A stretch of DNA of 64,000 bases, from contig NC_083341.1 of the NCBI RefSeq assembly GCF_019175385.1, positions 90,732,321 to 90,796,320 of the forward strand. The letters run 5' to 3'. The translations under genes were made by a program, and so were the position numbers. The notes under the pieces were generated by a model, which saw nothing but the letters and a program-made list of their open reading frames with translations, made no database searches and was not told the DNA's origin. The stretch is from Lycium barbarum. Its lineage: Eukaryota; Streptophyta; Magnoliopsida; Solanales; Solanaceae. Below are positions 9,933 through 20,020 of this stretch, in pieces (positions within the stretch are counted from its first letter, which is position 1; each line of letters starts with the position of its first letter).

Positions 9933-11600
9933 TTTGCGTTTAGTTGTATTCTAACTTGTACTTGCTGCCCAACAATACTTATCCTATATCAAGATGTGAA
10001 GAACTACAATTAGTCTACAAGGGCATTCAACACGTATTGTGACATTCACAACTCCTTTCTAACAACTAAACGACGTTTCGTTCGCATTTAACCCAACTAG
10101 CGTTACAAGCTAACATGGCTAGTCGTTCTTTCATATATTGATCAAAACTTGTTTAATCATGACTTAGGGAACTTGGGCAGTCCCTAAACCACCTAAAATA
10201 GTCTCATACACACGGCAACCCAACACACACATCATTTCCATTCTTACTTAGCAATTTTCCAGTTTTAACTTGCAACAACACAACACTTTTCATGACTTTA
10301 CTTTCATGAAATCTTGGAACTGTTTTAGCATCATCTTCACTCTTACAACAGCCCACAATCAGTTCAGTTTTAACTTGAATCATGGCATTTTACATTCACT
10401 ACACGTTTGCAACAAAAACCAACATTCAACACACACAATTTCACTTCTAATCCCTAAAACTGTCCACGGTTTTTGGACTGCCCCTACCCCTCAACATAAT
10501 TCGTTTCTTGAACACCTTAATTTACATATTCAACATGCATACAATACACTACAATGTCCACAACAACAACAATCAAATTATAGCCCAAAACAGTCCATGA
10601 ATTCGTCCAAAACAGCCCCCTACCCGGTTTCATCACAACTACTCCAACTTCATGATTTTCATTCGTTTATCCAACTACAATGCATTCAATTCATTTCCAA
10701 TACATGTTCAACAAGATTAAGCATGACTTCATCAGAATCTTCAACACATGATTCATTTTAAATTCGAGCAAAAACAGTCCAATAGCCAACATGCAACATC
10801 ACAACCAAACTCCCACAATCTTTGTTCATTTACATATGTTGATACATATTCAATTCACTAACAATACATGCACAATGAAATCAGTCATAAACTCACCTCA
10901 CACACGGCTCACTCTCTACTTCAACTACAACCACAATCCAACAACAACATGCATGAACTATACATTCAAATCATCATGCAACACAAGAAACAACAAACAT
11001 TCTTACCTTTCAATCTTGTGCTTCACTTGGCCGAATTTCCAACTCTATTGAGTGCTTCACTTTCTTGTTTCTCTTCAACAACTAATGCACTTTCTTACAC
11101 ACTAGATGAGGGATAGTTTTGATGGAGAAAAACTGGAATTTCTGGGCAGATTTTTGGACCTCACTCTCGGCTAGCTCTTGGCCGAGAGTTTCCCTCTCTC
11201 TCTCTAAGTGTTCTCTCACTTTGTAGTGTTGAAATGGTGTAATGTAGTGAGATATGAATCAGATTATTTTGTATATACACTCCCTCAATGCTTTGGACAT
11301 GTGTATCACACTAACTTGGGTCAATATTCTTTGACCAAGGCACTATAGTGCACGGCTAGCTATGTCCATTTAAATGGACTGATTTTTGGTCTTTCCAATC
11401 CCATTTATTAATCCAATTATGGTTAGTTTAATCCCAATTTTCCATTACTAGTTTAATGCCACACGTGAATTGTGAATAAATTGTGACTCGACACGAAACC
11501 GGAAGTTAAAATCTCTACTTCATATCTTAAGATAGTCTTGCCTTTAACTTGTCGCGCTTATTTTAAAACGTCCCGACGTATGAAAATACGGGACATAACA

Positions 11601-13381
11601 TTTAGTCACATCAATTTGTCTTTCGAATGCCGTTCGGAACATATCAAATAGATTTTCGAATATCATAGATACACGTCCAAACCATATGGAATAGCTTATG
11701 GAAGTCAAAAATATTGGTCATCCTAGTGGCTCTAAGAATAGGAGTTCCTTTGAGATCATACATATACGTTATTTTGCTCGTTTCATAAAGATCATGCCAA
11801 AAGAAAGAAAGGGTAAGCCTTACATACCTGTCCCACGACCAACTAGATACGCTTATTCGTCCAAACTTGCTAGTCTACATTCAGGAGAATTGACATAATC
11901 ATTAGATTCATCGACATATACTCGTCTTAGTCTTTCAAATGAATTCACTTATATTATACCGAAATTTCTGCAGCATTTCCCCTGTAAATACACCATCCCC
12001 AAGAATTCAACTTGGTCAAATCAACAACCAACAATCCGAGAATTTAACTCGGCCAATTTACCAACAACAATCCAACAATCATATCTCCAACTTCAACAAT
12101 TATTTCAAAATACATTCTAACATTAACAATTCTTTCTACACAATCCAACGGCATTCCATTTATATTTAATTCAATCACATGTAATCAAGCCAATATCAAT
12201 GATCTCACATTCAAGTACTAATCCGAAATCTTTCTAACATGATTCAAGAATACTCCAAACAATTCACATAACATTCCAAACAACCCAATCAACATTCTAC
12301 TTCACTGAGACCTTCCAAATTCAACAAAAACAATAACAACACATTTCCTTCTTTCAACTCAAACACAACAACCCAACTTACAATCTTCCAAACACATGTC
12401 TCACTTCCAAATTCATGAATTATATTTACAATCTACACATTAGCAACTCTATTTTTATAATTATAAGGAACCATACTAATGTCACATTAACTTCTTCCAT
12501 AATTCCACAATGATTCCAACTTCATTTCAAGCAATCAAACTTTCATTTTTATTTTGGAATTCACAACAACAACAATCAAACTACTAAATAAAATCATTTC
12601 ATTTGTTCTACACAACACAATACATACACGGCCAACACCAACACATACACGGCCACAACACAACTTCCATATTTTCATGAATTTCATCTATTTCTTCACT
12701 CTACAACATATACCAACCATCCACAACATACAAAAGAAGATGAAACCTTACCTTCTTCCACTTGTTTTCTTACATGGCTAGGGTTATGAACTTGCAAGAA
12801 TGAATGGTTTTCTTGCTTCAACAATCATTCCATGTTAAAGAGGACCTTCCAATTGCTTGGAATACTAGAAGAAAATAATTTTTCTTGATCAATTTCATGG
12901 ACACAAATTTTGGCCTTGGTGGCCGAACCTCTCCTTTTTCTTCTTCTTTCTTTCTCTTCTTCTCCAAGCTTCTTAATTTGAAGATGAATATGTCTTCTAA
13001 TTATTATTATTATTTCCACCACTTATCTATATATATATACTCAAGCCCCTTAAATAAAAATAGGGACACATGGCCATGGGTGGGTCCCATATGCACCACA
13101 CGGCCATGGTGCCCTTTTTCTTGAAACTTCTTGAATTTTGGTGAGGTGTCCTTCTTGTGAAATTCCAATTTCGCCCCTAGCCTTTCGCAATATTACCATG
13201 AACCATCTTGTGAATTTTCCCCTTTTTACCCTTAGCCATTCTCAATATTTCCATACTAATAATATTCATAAGTAATATTCATAACAACTTGTGCATTAAA
13301 ATAAGTTTGGAAAATGGTCTTGCCTTCAACATTCCACGACTACCTCGAAATATCCGAACGTACAAAGTACGGGCTATAACA
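11601..13381 (-). repeat. LTR fragment (chromovirus, related to element 2 LTR), interrupted by element 1
   Basis: The right end is GGGCTATAACA at 13381, an LTR terminus like those of elements 1 and 2. It shares with the element 2 LTR the block GCATTTCCCCTGTAAATA (11973 region) and GAATTTAACTCGGCC, and the splice-donor-like block at 11793-11828. It is cut on the left exactly at the element 1 boundary, so element 1 inserted into this LTR; the rest must lie left of the window. There is no coding sequence; small open frames here are Asn/Ser/Thr-rich noise. Confidence 0.75.
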
Positions 13382-13919
13382 GCTGCCATGGCTATTGTAA
13401 TCTCTATTCTTTTCTACACTTGAACTTGAAGATGATAAATTTTATGGTGAAAATGAAGGCTGGCCGTGAGCTTCATAAGCTGCCCTAGCCATGGCCGAAT
13501 TCTCTCTCTATCTCTAGCGTAGTTTTGTGAAGATGAAATGGAGTATTATTGATGAATTAGTCATCAAATTGAATATTTATAGGTTGCCCATTATGTTGAC
13601 ATGTGGCAGCCCATTGACATGTGTCTCATTACATGTCCTCACCCATGCCCAATCACAATTGTCCACATTTTCGTGGGGCCCACTTGATGCACTAATTAGG
13701 CTAATTAATCATTAATCCCCACTTAATAATCTAGTCATGGTTAGTTAATCCCTAATCTCCACTAATATTTCCACACTAATTGAAATTTACAAGCAAATCG
13801 CACACTTATTAAATTCGGGATTTAAAGTCCTTGTCTCATATCTCAAAAATAACCTTGTCCTTGAATTCATGTCGATTAGCTTACAAATAATCCAACGTAC
13901 AAAAATACAGAGTATAACA
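13382..13919 (-). repeat. LTR fragment (related to element 1 LTR)
   Basis: The right end is CAGAGTATAACA at 13919. The last 200 bp resemble the end of the element 1 LTR (a GGTTAGTTAATCCC-type stretch, then the final TATAACA). It is cut on the left exactly where the previous LTR ends in ATAACA. This is best read as an older LTR into which the element of the 11601-13381 fragment inserted. Confidence 0.65.
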
Positions 13920-14178
13920 CATCCCAACTTGTAACGTCCATATCTCCTTACCCCAATGTCCTATTGAGGAGCGGTTTGTTGTGTTGGAAACTGGACTTCA
14001 TGAACCTCACTCTGGGCTTTTGCATTGTCTCAAAACTCGTCATGCTCCAAAAGATGTCCTTCCCAATACTTCTCATATATAATCGTGAGCTCTTATAATA
14101 GACGCATATCACTTCATATCGCAATTAAAACAACTAACACCTAACGAACCTCATCGTCCAAAACAACGAGGTGTAACA
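13920..14178 (-). repeat. LTR end fragment inserted in element 3 RT
   Basis: A 259-bp piece ending CGAGGTGTAACA at 14178. It shares the segment around CGGTTTGTTG...TTGGAAACT with the solo LTR near 16545-16575, so it is an LTR of the same broad group. It abuts RT coding sequence of element 3 directly, with no polypurine tract, so it looks like the edge of an element inserted into RT, and not element 3's own LTR. Confidence 0.6.
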
Positions 14179-14926
14179 ATTGGTCAATGCAAAAGACATC
14201 ACTAAGAACTCACAATGACCATAACGCATTTGGAAAGCTGTCTGAGGGAGATCCTCAGCTGGTGATAGTCGGATCTTAAATCTATGTCAAAAAGACGAAA
14301 GCACCCTGAAGCTGGTTAAACAAAGCATCACTTCGTGGAATAGGATACTTGTTCAACTGCCTATAATCAATACACATTCAGATAGGGCCATCCTTCTTCT
14401 TCCCAAATGACACAGGAGCACCCTACGACAAAACACTAGGCTGAATGAACCCTTTGCGCAACAAATCCTGCAACTGTTCCTTCAACCCCTTCAACTCCAC
14501 CAATGCCATTCGATATGGCAGAATAGAAATCGGCTGAGTGTCTGGCTCCCAATCAATGCAGAAGTCAATATCCGCTCGGGTGGAACACTTGGAAGGTCTG
14601 TAGGGAACACCTGTGGAAACTCTCGTACTATCAGGGCTTACTCCAATGGAGTAGTCTCCGCACTAGTGTCTCAAATGTAAGCCAAATGAGATAGACAACC
14701 CTTTTCCACTTTCCTTTGAACCTTAAGAAATGAAATCACTTCTCTGGACAATGACTAAGAGTACCCTTCGACTCTAAATGAGGAATCCCTGGTATGGCCA
14801 AAGTGATCATCTTGGCATGACAATTCAAGATCGCGTGATATGAAGATACCAATCCACCCTAAGAATAACGTCAAAATACACCATCTCGAAGACTTTCAAG
14901 TCTAACTAGGTATCGTACCCCATCAA
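14179..14926 (-). pseudogene. Element 3 protease/RT remnant
   Basis: Degraded pol with many stops and frameshifts, recognisable by translation of the minus strand. The end of the protease fold (VFEMVYFDVIL) is followed by RT pieces equivalent to PYRMA, LKELLQ, a Pro-Trp-Gly-like segment, the [12 protein letters not shown] region and YEFLVMSF, where it stops at 14179. That stop corresponds to the point just before the conserved APA of RT, and a foreign LTR end follows. RT would copy the element RNA; this copy is dead. It is part of element 3, whose 5' end lies to the right. Confidence 0.75.
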
Positions 14927-16960
14927 TGTCACGACCCAACTTAGGGGTAATGATGGGCACCCAGAGCTAACACACTGAGCACCTCTAAACATACATCTCA
15001 TAATCATTTCTGGGTGGACCATAAAGATAGCTCATGGATATCATAATCTGTAAGGACATATATCATAACATAATGGCACATCTCTATATAATCTTCAACA
15101 ATTATATCCATCATCACCAGCCGATAAGGCTACAAAAATGTTGCACAACGATATGAACCGGTAAGGTTAGGAAACATCTAACTGTACACACATGTCTACG
15201 AGCCTCTACATTGAATACGAGTGACCGTAAAGATCAATACTAATAGACTGCAGCTCCGAAGTAAGTGGAGTGTTCCTGTGAATCCGCTGATAAAGCACTT
15301 ATGCATTTGATCCGTCTCTCTGTCTACCTGCGGACATGAACGCAGCGTCCACAAGAAAGGACGTCAGTACGAATAGTGTACTGAGTATGTATGGCATGAT
15401 TAATAACATACACAAGAATAAAGAAGCATGAGATAAAGAGATAACCTGTATATCTAATTCCCTCTTAAAGGGGATACCATGCATGCTAACTTTAACTTTT
15501 AAAATCAATATCATAAATATATATAAGTAAACTGCCCGACCATATAGGTACGGTGTTATGCTGCCTGGCCATATAGGCGCGGTGTTATCATCATTAGCCC
15601 GCGTCCAGGGTAATCATCTCATGCCGCCCACTAGTGATGTCTGCCCATGCCATGTAGACACAGTGTTGTTATCATTATCCGTCCCAATTGAAAAATTACA
15701 ACTCTATCGGAGTAATGTAAGGTCGGTAACCTCTGATTATGTTATGGAACAATCATCATCGTTATATCTCACCTTGAAGGAACAATTATTATAAAGTGAG
15801 ATCAACAAGAATGAATAGAATCAAGAAATTCATGAAATAAACTCAATAATCTCACAATAGCATCAAATCCATAAGCTTTGGAGTCTCTAGAATGGGATCA
15901 TCATCATCATCATTATCATTATAGCAAACATCTATCTTTGGCATCATAAGAACCTTGAGAATCATAAACTTCTAGCTTTTTGGAGAAATAGAATATTATG
16001 GAAAGCATGTATGGGTTCATAAGAAAAGAATCATGTCTTTAGAAAGAAAAAGTTTAGCCTTAACATACCTTTTCGGTCTCTTACTACTTAACGCTCATCC
16101 TTCCAAGGTCGTAAATCTTAGACTAGAAGAACTTCACCCCACTCAACTTCTTCCAAGACCAAATTCATCATAACATTAAGTAGAGACAAGAACAATCCTT
16201 CTCCATGAATTAGCTTGGGGATTTGGAGTTGATCCTCTTTAGTGATGGTATAGAATGTTTTGGAATGGTGGAGAACCTTCAAGAACACTCTTATAATGGA
16301 GAGAGAAGTATGGGAGATTCTAGAGAGATGTGGAGGTGTTAGGAGATTTCTAGAGGGTTGTGGAGTCGAAGAAAAATGAATAAAATGAAGTGCAGAGGCC
16401 CTTTTATGGGTGCCAAATTCGGATTGGGCTGGGTCACCACATAAGTGGGCTTTTAAGTGAGCTTTACGAATTTTTCGCCCAGGTTCGGATTCCTCTGGCT
16501 GTCCGTTTTAAAACGCCCATAACTCCCTACTACAATGTCGTATTGATGAACGGTTTGTTGCGTTGGAAACTAGACTCGGTGACTTCATTTTAGGCTTTTG
16601 AAACACCTTAAAACTCCTGATATACCCGAATATGTACCCCTCTAAAGTTAACCAAAAATTCTGCCAACTTTTTTCCAAATTTTCGGCAACTTATTTTCTT
16701 CGATTCTCTTGGTCCCGGAATCTTCCGAAACTCTCCATACATGATATTTATTGTTAATCACACTTGATAATGGTCATATCCTTTGGTTCCAAGGTTTTCC
16801 TTCTAGGTTACGAATTATGAGATCGTAATTCATCCGTTACTTCATTGTTACGTACTTCCCATGGCTTGTACCTTCCAAAATTTCATGGGACGTCTCTGAT
16901 ACTTCATTAATACGGTGAAGTACGTGTCATGATCATGCTATGAAAGTGCGAGGAGTAACA
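14927..16960 (-). mobile_element. Solo LTR inside element 3 protease
   Basis: Bounded by TGTCACGACCC at 14927 and GAGGAGTAACA at 16960, 2,034 bp, with no internal domain. The flanks ATCAA (14922-14926) and ATAAA (16961-16965) differ at one base. Removing the LTR and one flank copy makes the interrupted protease frame continuous, which supports true insertion followed by LTR-LTR recombination. It contains the three-hairpin motif (15328-15384) and the splice-donor-like block (16031-16070). Confidence 0.85.
15328..15384 (-). other. Three-hairpin LTR motif, copy C
   Basis: Stems CTGCG/CGCAG (15328-15332 with 15341-15345), CGTCC/GGACG (15346-15350 with 15359-15363) and TCAGTAC/GTACTGA (15364-15384). 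The middle stem differs from copies A and B at two positions, with compensating changes on the other arm. Confidence 0.75.
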
Positions 16961-17194
16961 ATAAAAGTAACCACGCAACATCTATAAACTTGGTCTACTA
17001 CTATGGAATCCCTAACAGGAGTAGAAACAAGAATGGGCATAACTAGGGAATCACACATCAAATCAAAACTCAAGGCAAAATAGGCAGACACATATGAATA
17101 GGTAGAGCTCCTCCATATCTATAGACGGCTCCCGTTCAAGCCCTTCTTCAACCACTATTTCGCCCTTTTGGGCTGCCGTAGCTTTTCCTTTCAT
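16961..17194 (-). pseudogene. Element 3 gag start fused to protease remnant
   Basis: The minus-strand Met at 17194 begins MKGKATAAQKGEIVVEEG, clearly the same Gag N-terminus as elements 1 and 2. After about 30 codons it jumps, near 17110, into the protease (YSYVSAYFALSF, then PVRDSIVVDQVYR). The capsid, zinc knuckle and protease active site are therefore deleted. The protease then continues on the far side of the solo LTR. Confidence 0.75.
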
Positions 17195-17391
17195 CAACTT
17201 TGTTGAAATTATAACTCACCATTAGGGAGGGGATAATCTTATAATACAACTCTATCGCACGATCTCTTAAGATGAAAGATGGTCATTTTTCCTAAATGCC
17301 CTGCAGCCTCTTATTTATTGATGTGGCGCGCAACACACCATAAACAAGACTCTACTAGACAGGGTTCGCAGACACTTCCTAGGACTGAACC

Positions 17392-17403
17392 GCTCTGATA
17401 CCA
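17392..17403 (-). other. Element 3 primer-binding site (tRNA-iMet type)
   Basis: The minus strand reads TGGTATCAGAGC four bases from the LTR end, the same arrangement as element 1. Confidence 0.9.
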
Positions 17404-17592
17404 CTTTTGTCACGACCCGACTAGGGGCGGCGACGGGTACCCGGGGCCCACCACCAAGCACCGCTCATTCTATTACTCATCATACTCATTTATTGCTCTT
17501 TTATCAAATTTATACTCAATTATAAGAAAATCATCTTTCATTTAGAAAACATAATTACTTTCATATACATATGCCTCTCGGCTATCAAAATA

Positions 17593-17593
<1 letters not shown>

Positions 17594-17632
<39 letters not shown>
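17594..17632. repeat. (AT)n microsatellite
   Basis: About 39 bp of uninterrupted AT dinucleotides within the element 3 LTR. Confidence 0.9.
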
Positions 17633-17634
<2 letters not shown>

Positions 17635-17842
17635 GATAGCATCCTCGTGATACCATATAACCCACACTGCGTATCTACGAGCCTCTACTAGAGTGCTAGA
17701 CATAAGGACGGGACAAGACCCCGTCATGCCCAATATATACATGTACACAAAAGAATAATCATAAGCACCTCCGGACATTGGAGTGCTCTCAAATCAGCTG
17801 CTAACTCCTATGAGTCTGGATCAGGATCACCTCCCTGCCTAC

Positions 17843-17900
17843 CTGTGGGCATGAACACAGCGTCCAAAGAAAACGGACGTCAGTACGAACATTGTACTGA
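17843..17900 (-). other. Three-hairpin LTR motif, copy D
   Basis: Stems CTGTG/CACAG (17843-17847 with 17856-17860), CGTCC/GGACG (17861-17865 with 17875-17879) and TCAGTAC/GTACTGA (17880-17900). The first stem carries a C-G to T-A pair change relative to copies A-C, with both arms changed. Confidence 0.75.
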
Positions 17901-18331
17901 GCATGAGAGGCATAAACAATAATGAAACATCAATGAAATGAGGAGGCATCAAATGAAAAGCTATCTGCAACTGACTGTGACTCTTAAAAGAAATAACACA
18001 TGCTGACTTACTCACACTCATCATCATAGCATATATGCATAAATGTATAAGCATAAGTTGCCCGTCCATATCGGATCGGTGTGATAATCAATAACCTTAG
18101 CCTGCGTCCAGGCCTCCCGCGTCCGGGGTATAAGCTGCCCACTATAGTGGTGTGTATATCTGCCCGACCATATAGGTATGGTGTAATATCTTCATCATAA
18201 GCTCATTACAATATACTCACCATAGTATGCTCACCATAATACATGCATGAAGACTCAAGGAAAACTATACTTTATCGGGGTGACTTAAGGTCGTGATCCC
18301 TCGATTTCATTATGGAACATTTATAAGTATC

Positions 18332-18546
18332 CTGCCTCACCTTGAAGGAAGGAGTATATAAGGTGAGTATGTACAACGCATAACATCATCGACTTTATGG
18401 TACTCTGCCTCACCTTGAAGGGACAATACATAAGGTGAGTGTATACAATGCATGACATACTTAACTTAATGGTATCTGCCTCACCTCGAAGGGAATAGTG
18501 TGTGAGGTGAGTGTTCACAACATACAACATCATTAGCGTTATAGAA
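18332..18546. repeat. Three tandem copies of a ~72-bp unit
   Basis: Units begin CTGCCTCACC at 18332, 18405 and 18476 (73, 71 and about 71 bp). Each contains CTCACCTTGAAGG followed by AAGGTGAG, an inverted repeat (CTCACCT...AGGTGAG). The solo LTR has only one such unit, near 15770. Confidence 0.85.
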
Positions 18547-19531
18547 GCGTTATATCATGGACTCTAGAATCATTAGACTCAAGCTTATCATCATCATTGG
18601 ACTCATAACATATCTCTTATCTCATATGGTTGTTCATGATCATAGACTCTTGACCTTCTGGAATATATGTAGAGGATTCGTGGAGAGGAAAGAGAATCAT
18701 ACCATCGGATTCATTCCAAAGAAAGAAAGGACTAGCCTCACATACCTTTTTCGTTTAACTACTCTATTGCTTGCTTGTTCTCCTTTAATGCTCACGTCCT
18801 TACCTTCAAGAGAATTCGCATTAACATTAGTTAAGCGGCTATAAGAACGTGTTACCATTTCTAGGGAAAATTGAGCAGCATTTCCTTTGTTTCTACTACT
18901 TCCCCCACATTCTATATCAACTCCCAAACGCTCACAACAACATTCGCAATATGGCAAACAACAATCATCATTTGTATACATTTATCACAATTCACCATTT
19001 CTCTTCAATTTCTCCACAATTATGGTTATAGCTCGTTATCGCGTTTTCTCATATATAATACTTATTCCATGGTCTAAATGTCATTTATAACGTATTCATG
19101 ATCACGACATACAAACATTCATGATTCATCCCAACCACTATTCAACAATGACACTATTCACTCATTTATGACCCATTTTCTATGTCTTTCTACAATTCAA
19201 GTGTCTTAGCCTTCCAATACCATAAAAAACATGGTATGGTCATGAACATTACCTTAGATGATGGATGAACAACCCTTGAATGGAAATACTCTTTTAGCAC
19301 CAAAACCCTATTTCACTTCTCTTGGGATTTCTTGGCTTGGATGACTTTCACTAGGTTTCATACACTTGTTTTCATGGATTTGGTGTTGTTGATCTTGGTT
19401 TTCCCTTGAATTCTTATGGATGGGTGATGGAGAATATTCTAGAGGTTTCTTGAAGTGTAGAAAGTGGGAATGAAATAAAATGAAATGAGAATGGTCCCTT
19501 ATATTAAATCACAAAGCTGTCCCGACCAACT

Positions 19532-19558
19532 TATACGGACCAACATACGGTCCGTATA
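19532..19558. repeat. Perfect palindrome TATACGGACC / GGTCCGTATA
   Basis: 10-bp arms (19532-19541 and 19549-19558) around a 7-bp spacer, followed by further GACCGTATG copies to about 19600. The same core motif recurs in the unrelated Athila element. Confidence 0.8.
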
Positions 19559-20020
19559 TTTTTCACTGACCGTATGTTGGACCGTATGTTTGGTGCAGAA
19601 TGTGATGTCCCTCTTGACCAATTATATGGCCTAACATATGGCCAGTATAATTTATACGGTGCATATGTTGGGCCGTATAATGCCCAATGGTTCCGTTTTC
19701 GTTCTCGTCGACTCGTTTGATCTCCGATCCTTATGGAACCTTCTTAACACTTGTTCAACACTTCAATACCAATCTAAGGGACGTTATTACTTGTCTCTAA
19801 GACATCATTGTACTCTCATTAACTCGTCATCCATAATTCCTACCCGACACATAACATATCCTTTACATTTCTTCGTCAAACTTCTTTCTTACGTCTAATG
19901 TCTTCGAATCTCGATTAAGATCATCAAATGCTATCTCTTACTTATCAAATCACCATATACATCATACTCTTCGCTAGCCCATTCACCGTACGCTAACGGG
20001 GAATTTTCCAAGGTGTAACA

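Larger units (their letters stand above)
1..11600 (-). mobile_element. Element 1: Tekay/Del-type Ty3/gypsy chromovirus, left end cut by window
   Basis: An LTR retrotransposon read on the minus strand. Order in sense: 5' LTR (8370-11600), primer-binding site, gag, protease, RT, RNase H, integrase with chromodomain, polypurine tract, 3' LTR (1-3179, missing its last 52 bp). Window base 1 corresponds to base 8422 in the other LTR and the offset stays 8421 throughout, so the LTRs have no net length difference. By eye I count about two dozen substitutions over 3,179 bp, roughly 99% identity, so the insertion is recent. Full length would be about 11.65 kb. The right flank is TTTAG (11601-11605), the expected target duplication; the left flank is off the window. 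The coding region is one main frame broken by in-frame stops plus one frameshift, so this copy cannot be autonomous. Lineage is assigned from pol order, the C-terminal chromodomain-like tail and the very long LTRs. Confidence 0.93.
8370..11600 (-). repeat. Element 1 5' LTR (complete, 3,231 bp)
   Basis: Plus-strand ends are TGTCATGACCC at 8370 and GGGACATAACA at 11600, so the LTR is bounded by TG...CA in sense. It carries promoter and polyadenylation functions by family knowledge; I could not place a TATA box or start site with confidence. An AT-rich TATATATA stretch near 9407-9417 is a weak candidate. It contains the three-hairpin array (8914-8970), a tandem repeat (9152-9320) and the splice-donor-like block (9896-9932). 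Confidence 0.95.
17408..20020 (-). repeat. Element 3 5' LTR
   Basis: Begins TGTCACGACCCGA at 17408, directly beyond the primer-binding site, and ends CCAAGGTGTAACA at 20020 (2,613 bp). It holds an AT microsatellite (17594-17632), the three-hairpin motif (17843-17900), a triplicated ~72-bp repeat (18332-18546), the splice-donor-like block (18711-18747) and a palindrome cluster at 19532-19600. No second LTR of this element is inside the window; it should lie to the left, beyond the nested insertions. Confidence 0.85.

Noticed and set aside
13920..14178. Element 3's own 3' LTR
   Set aside because: It abuts RT with no RNase H, integrase or polypurine tract between, and does not match the element 3 5' LTR end. 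A separate insertion explains it better.
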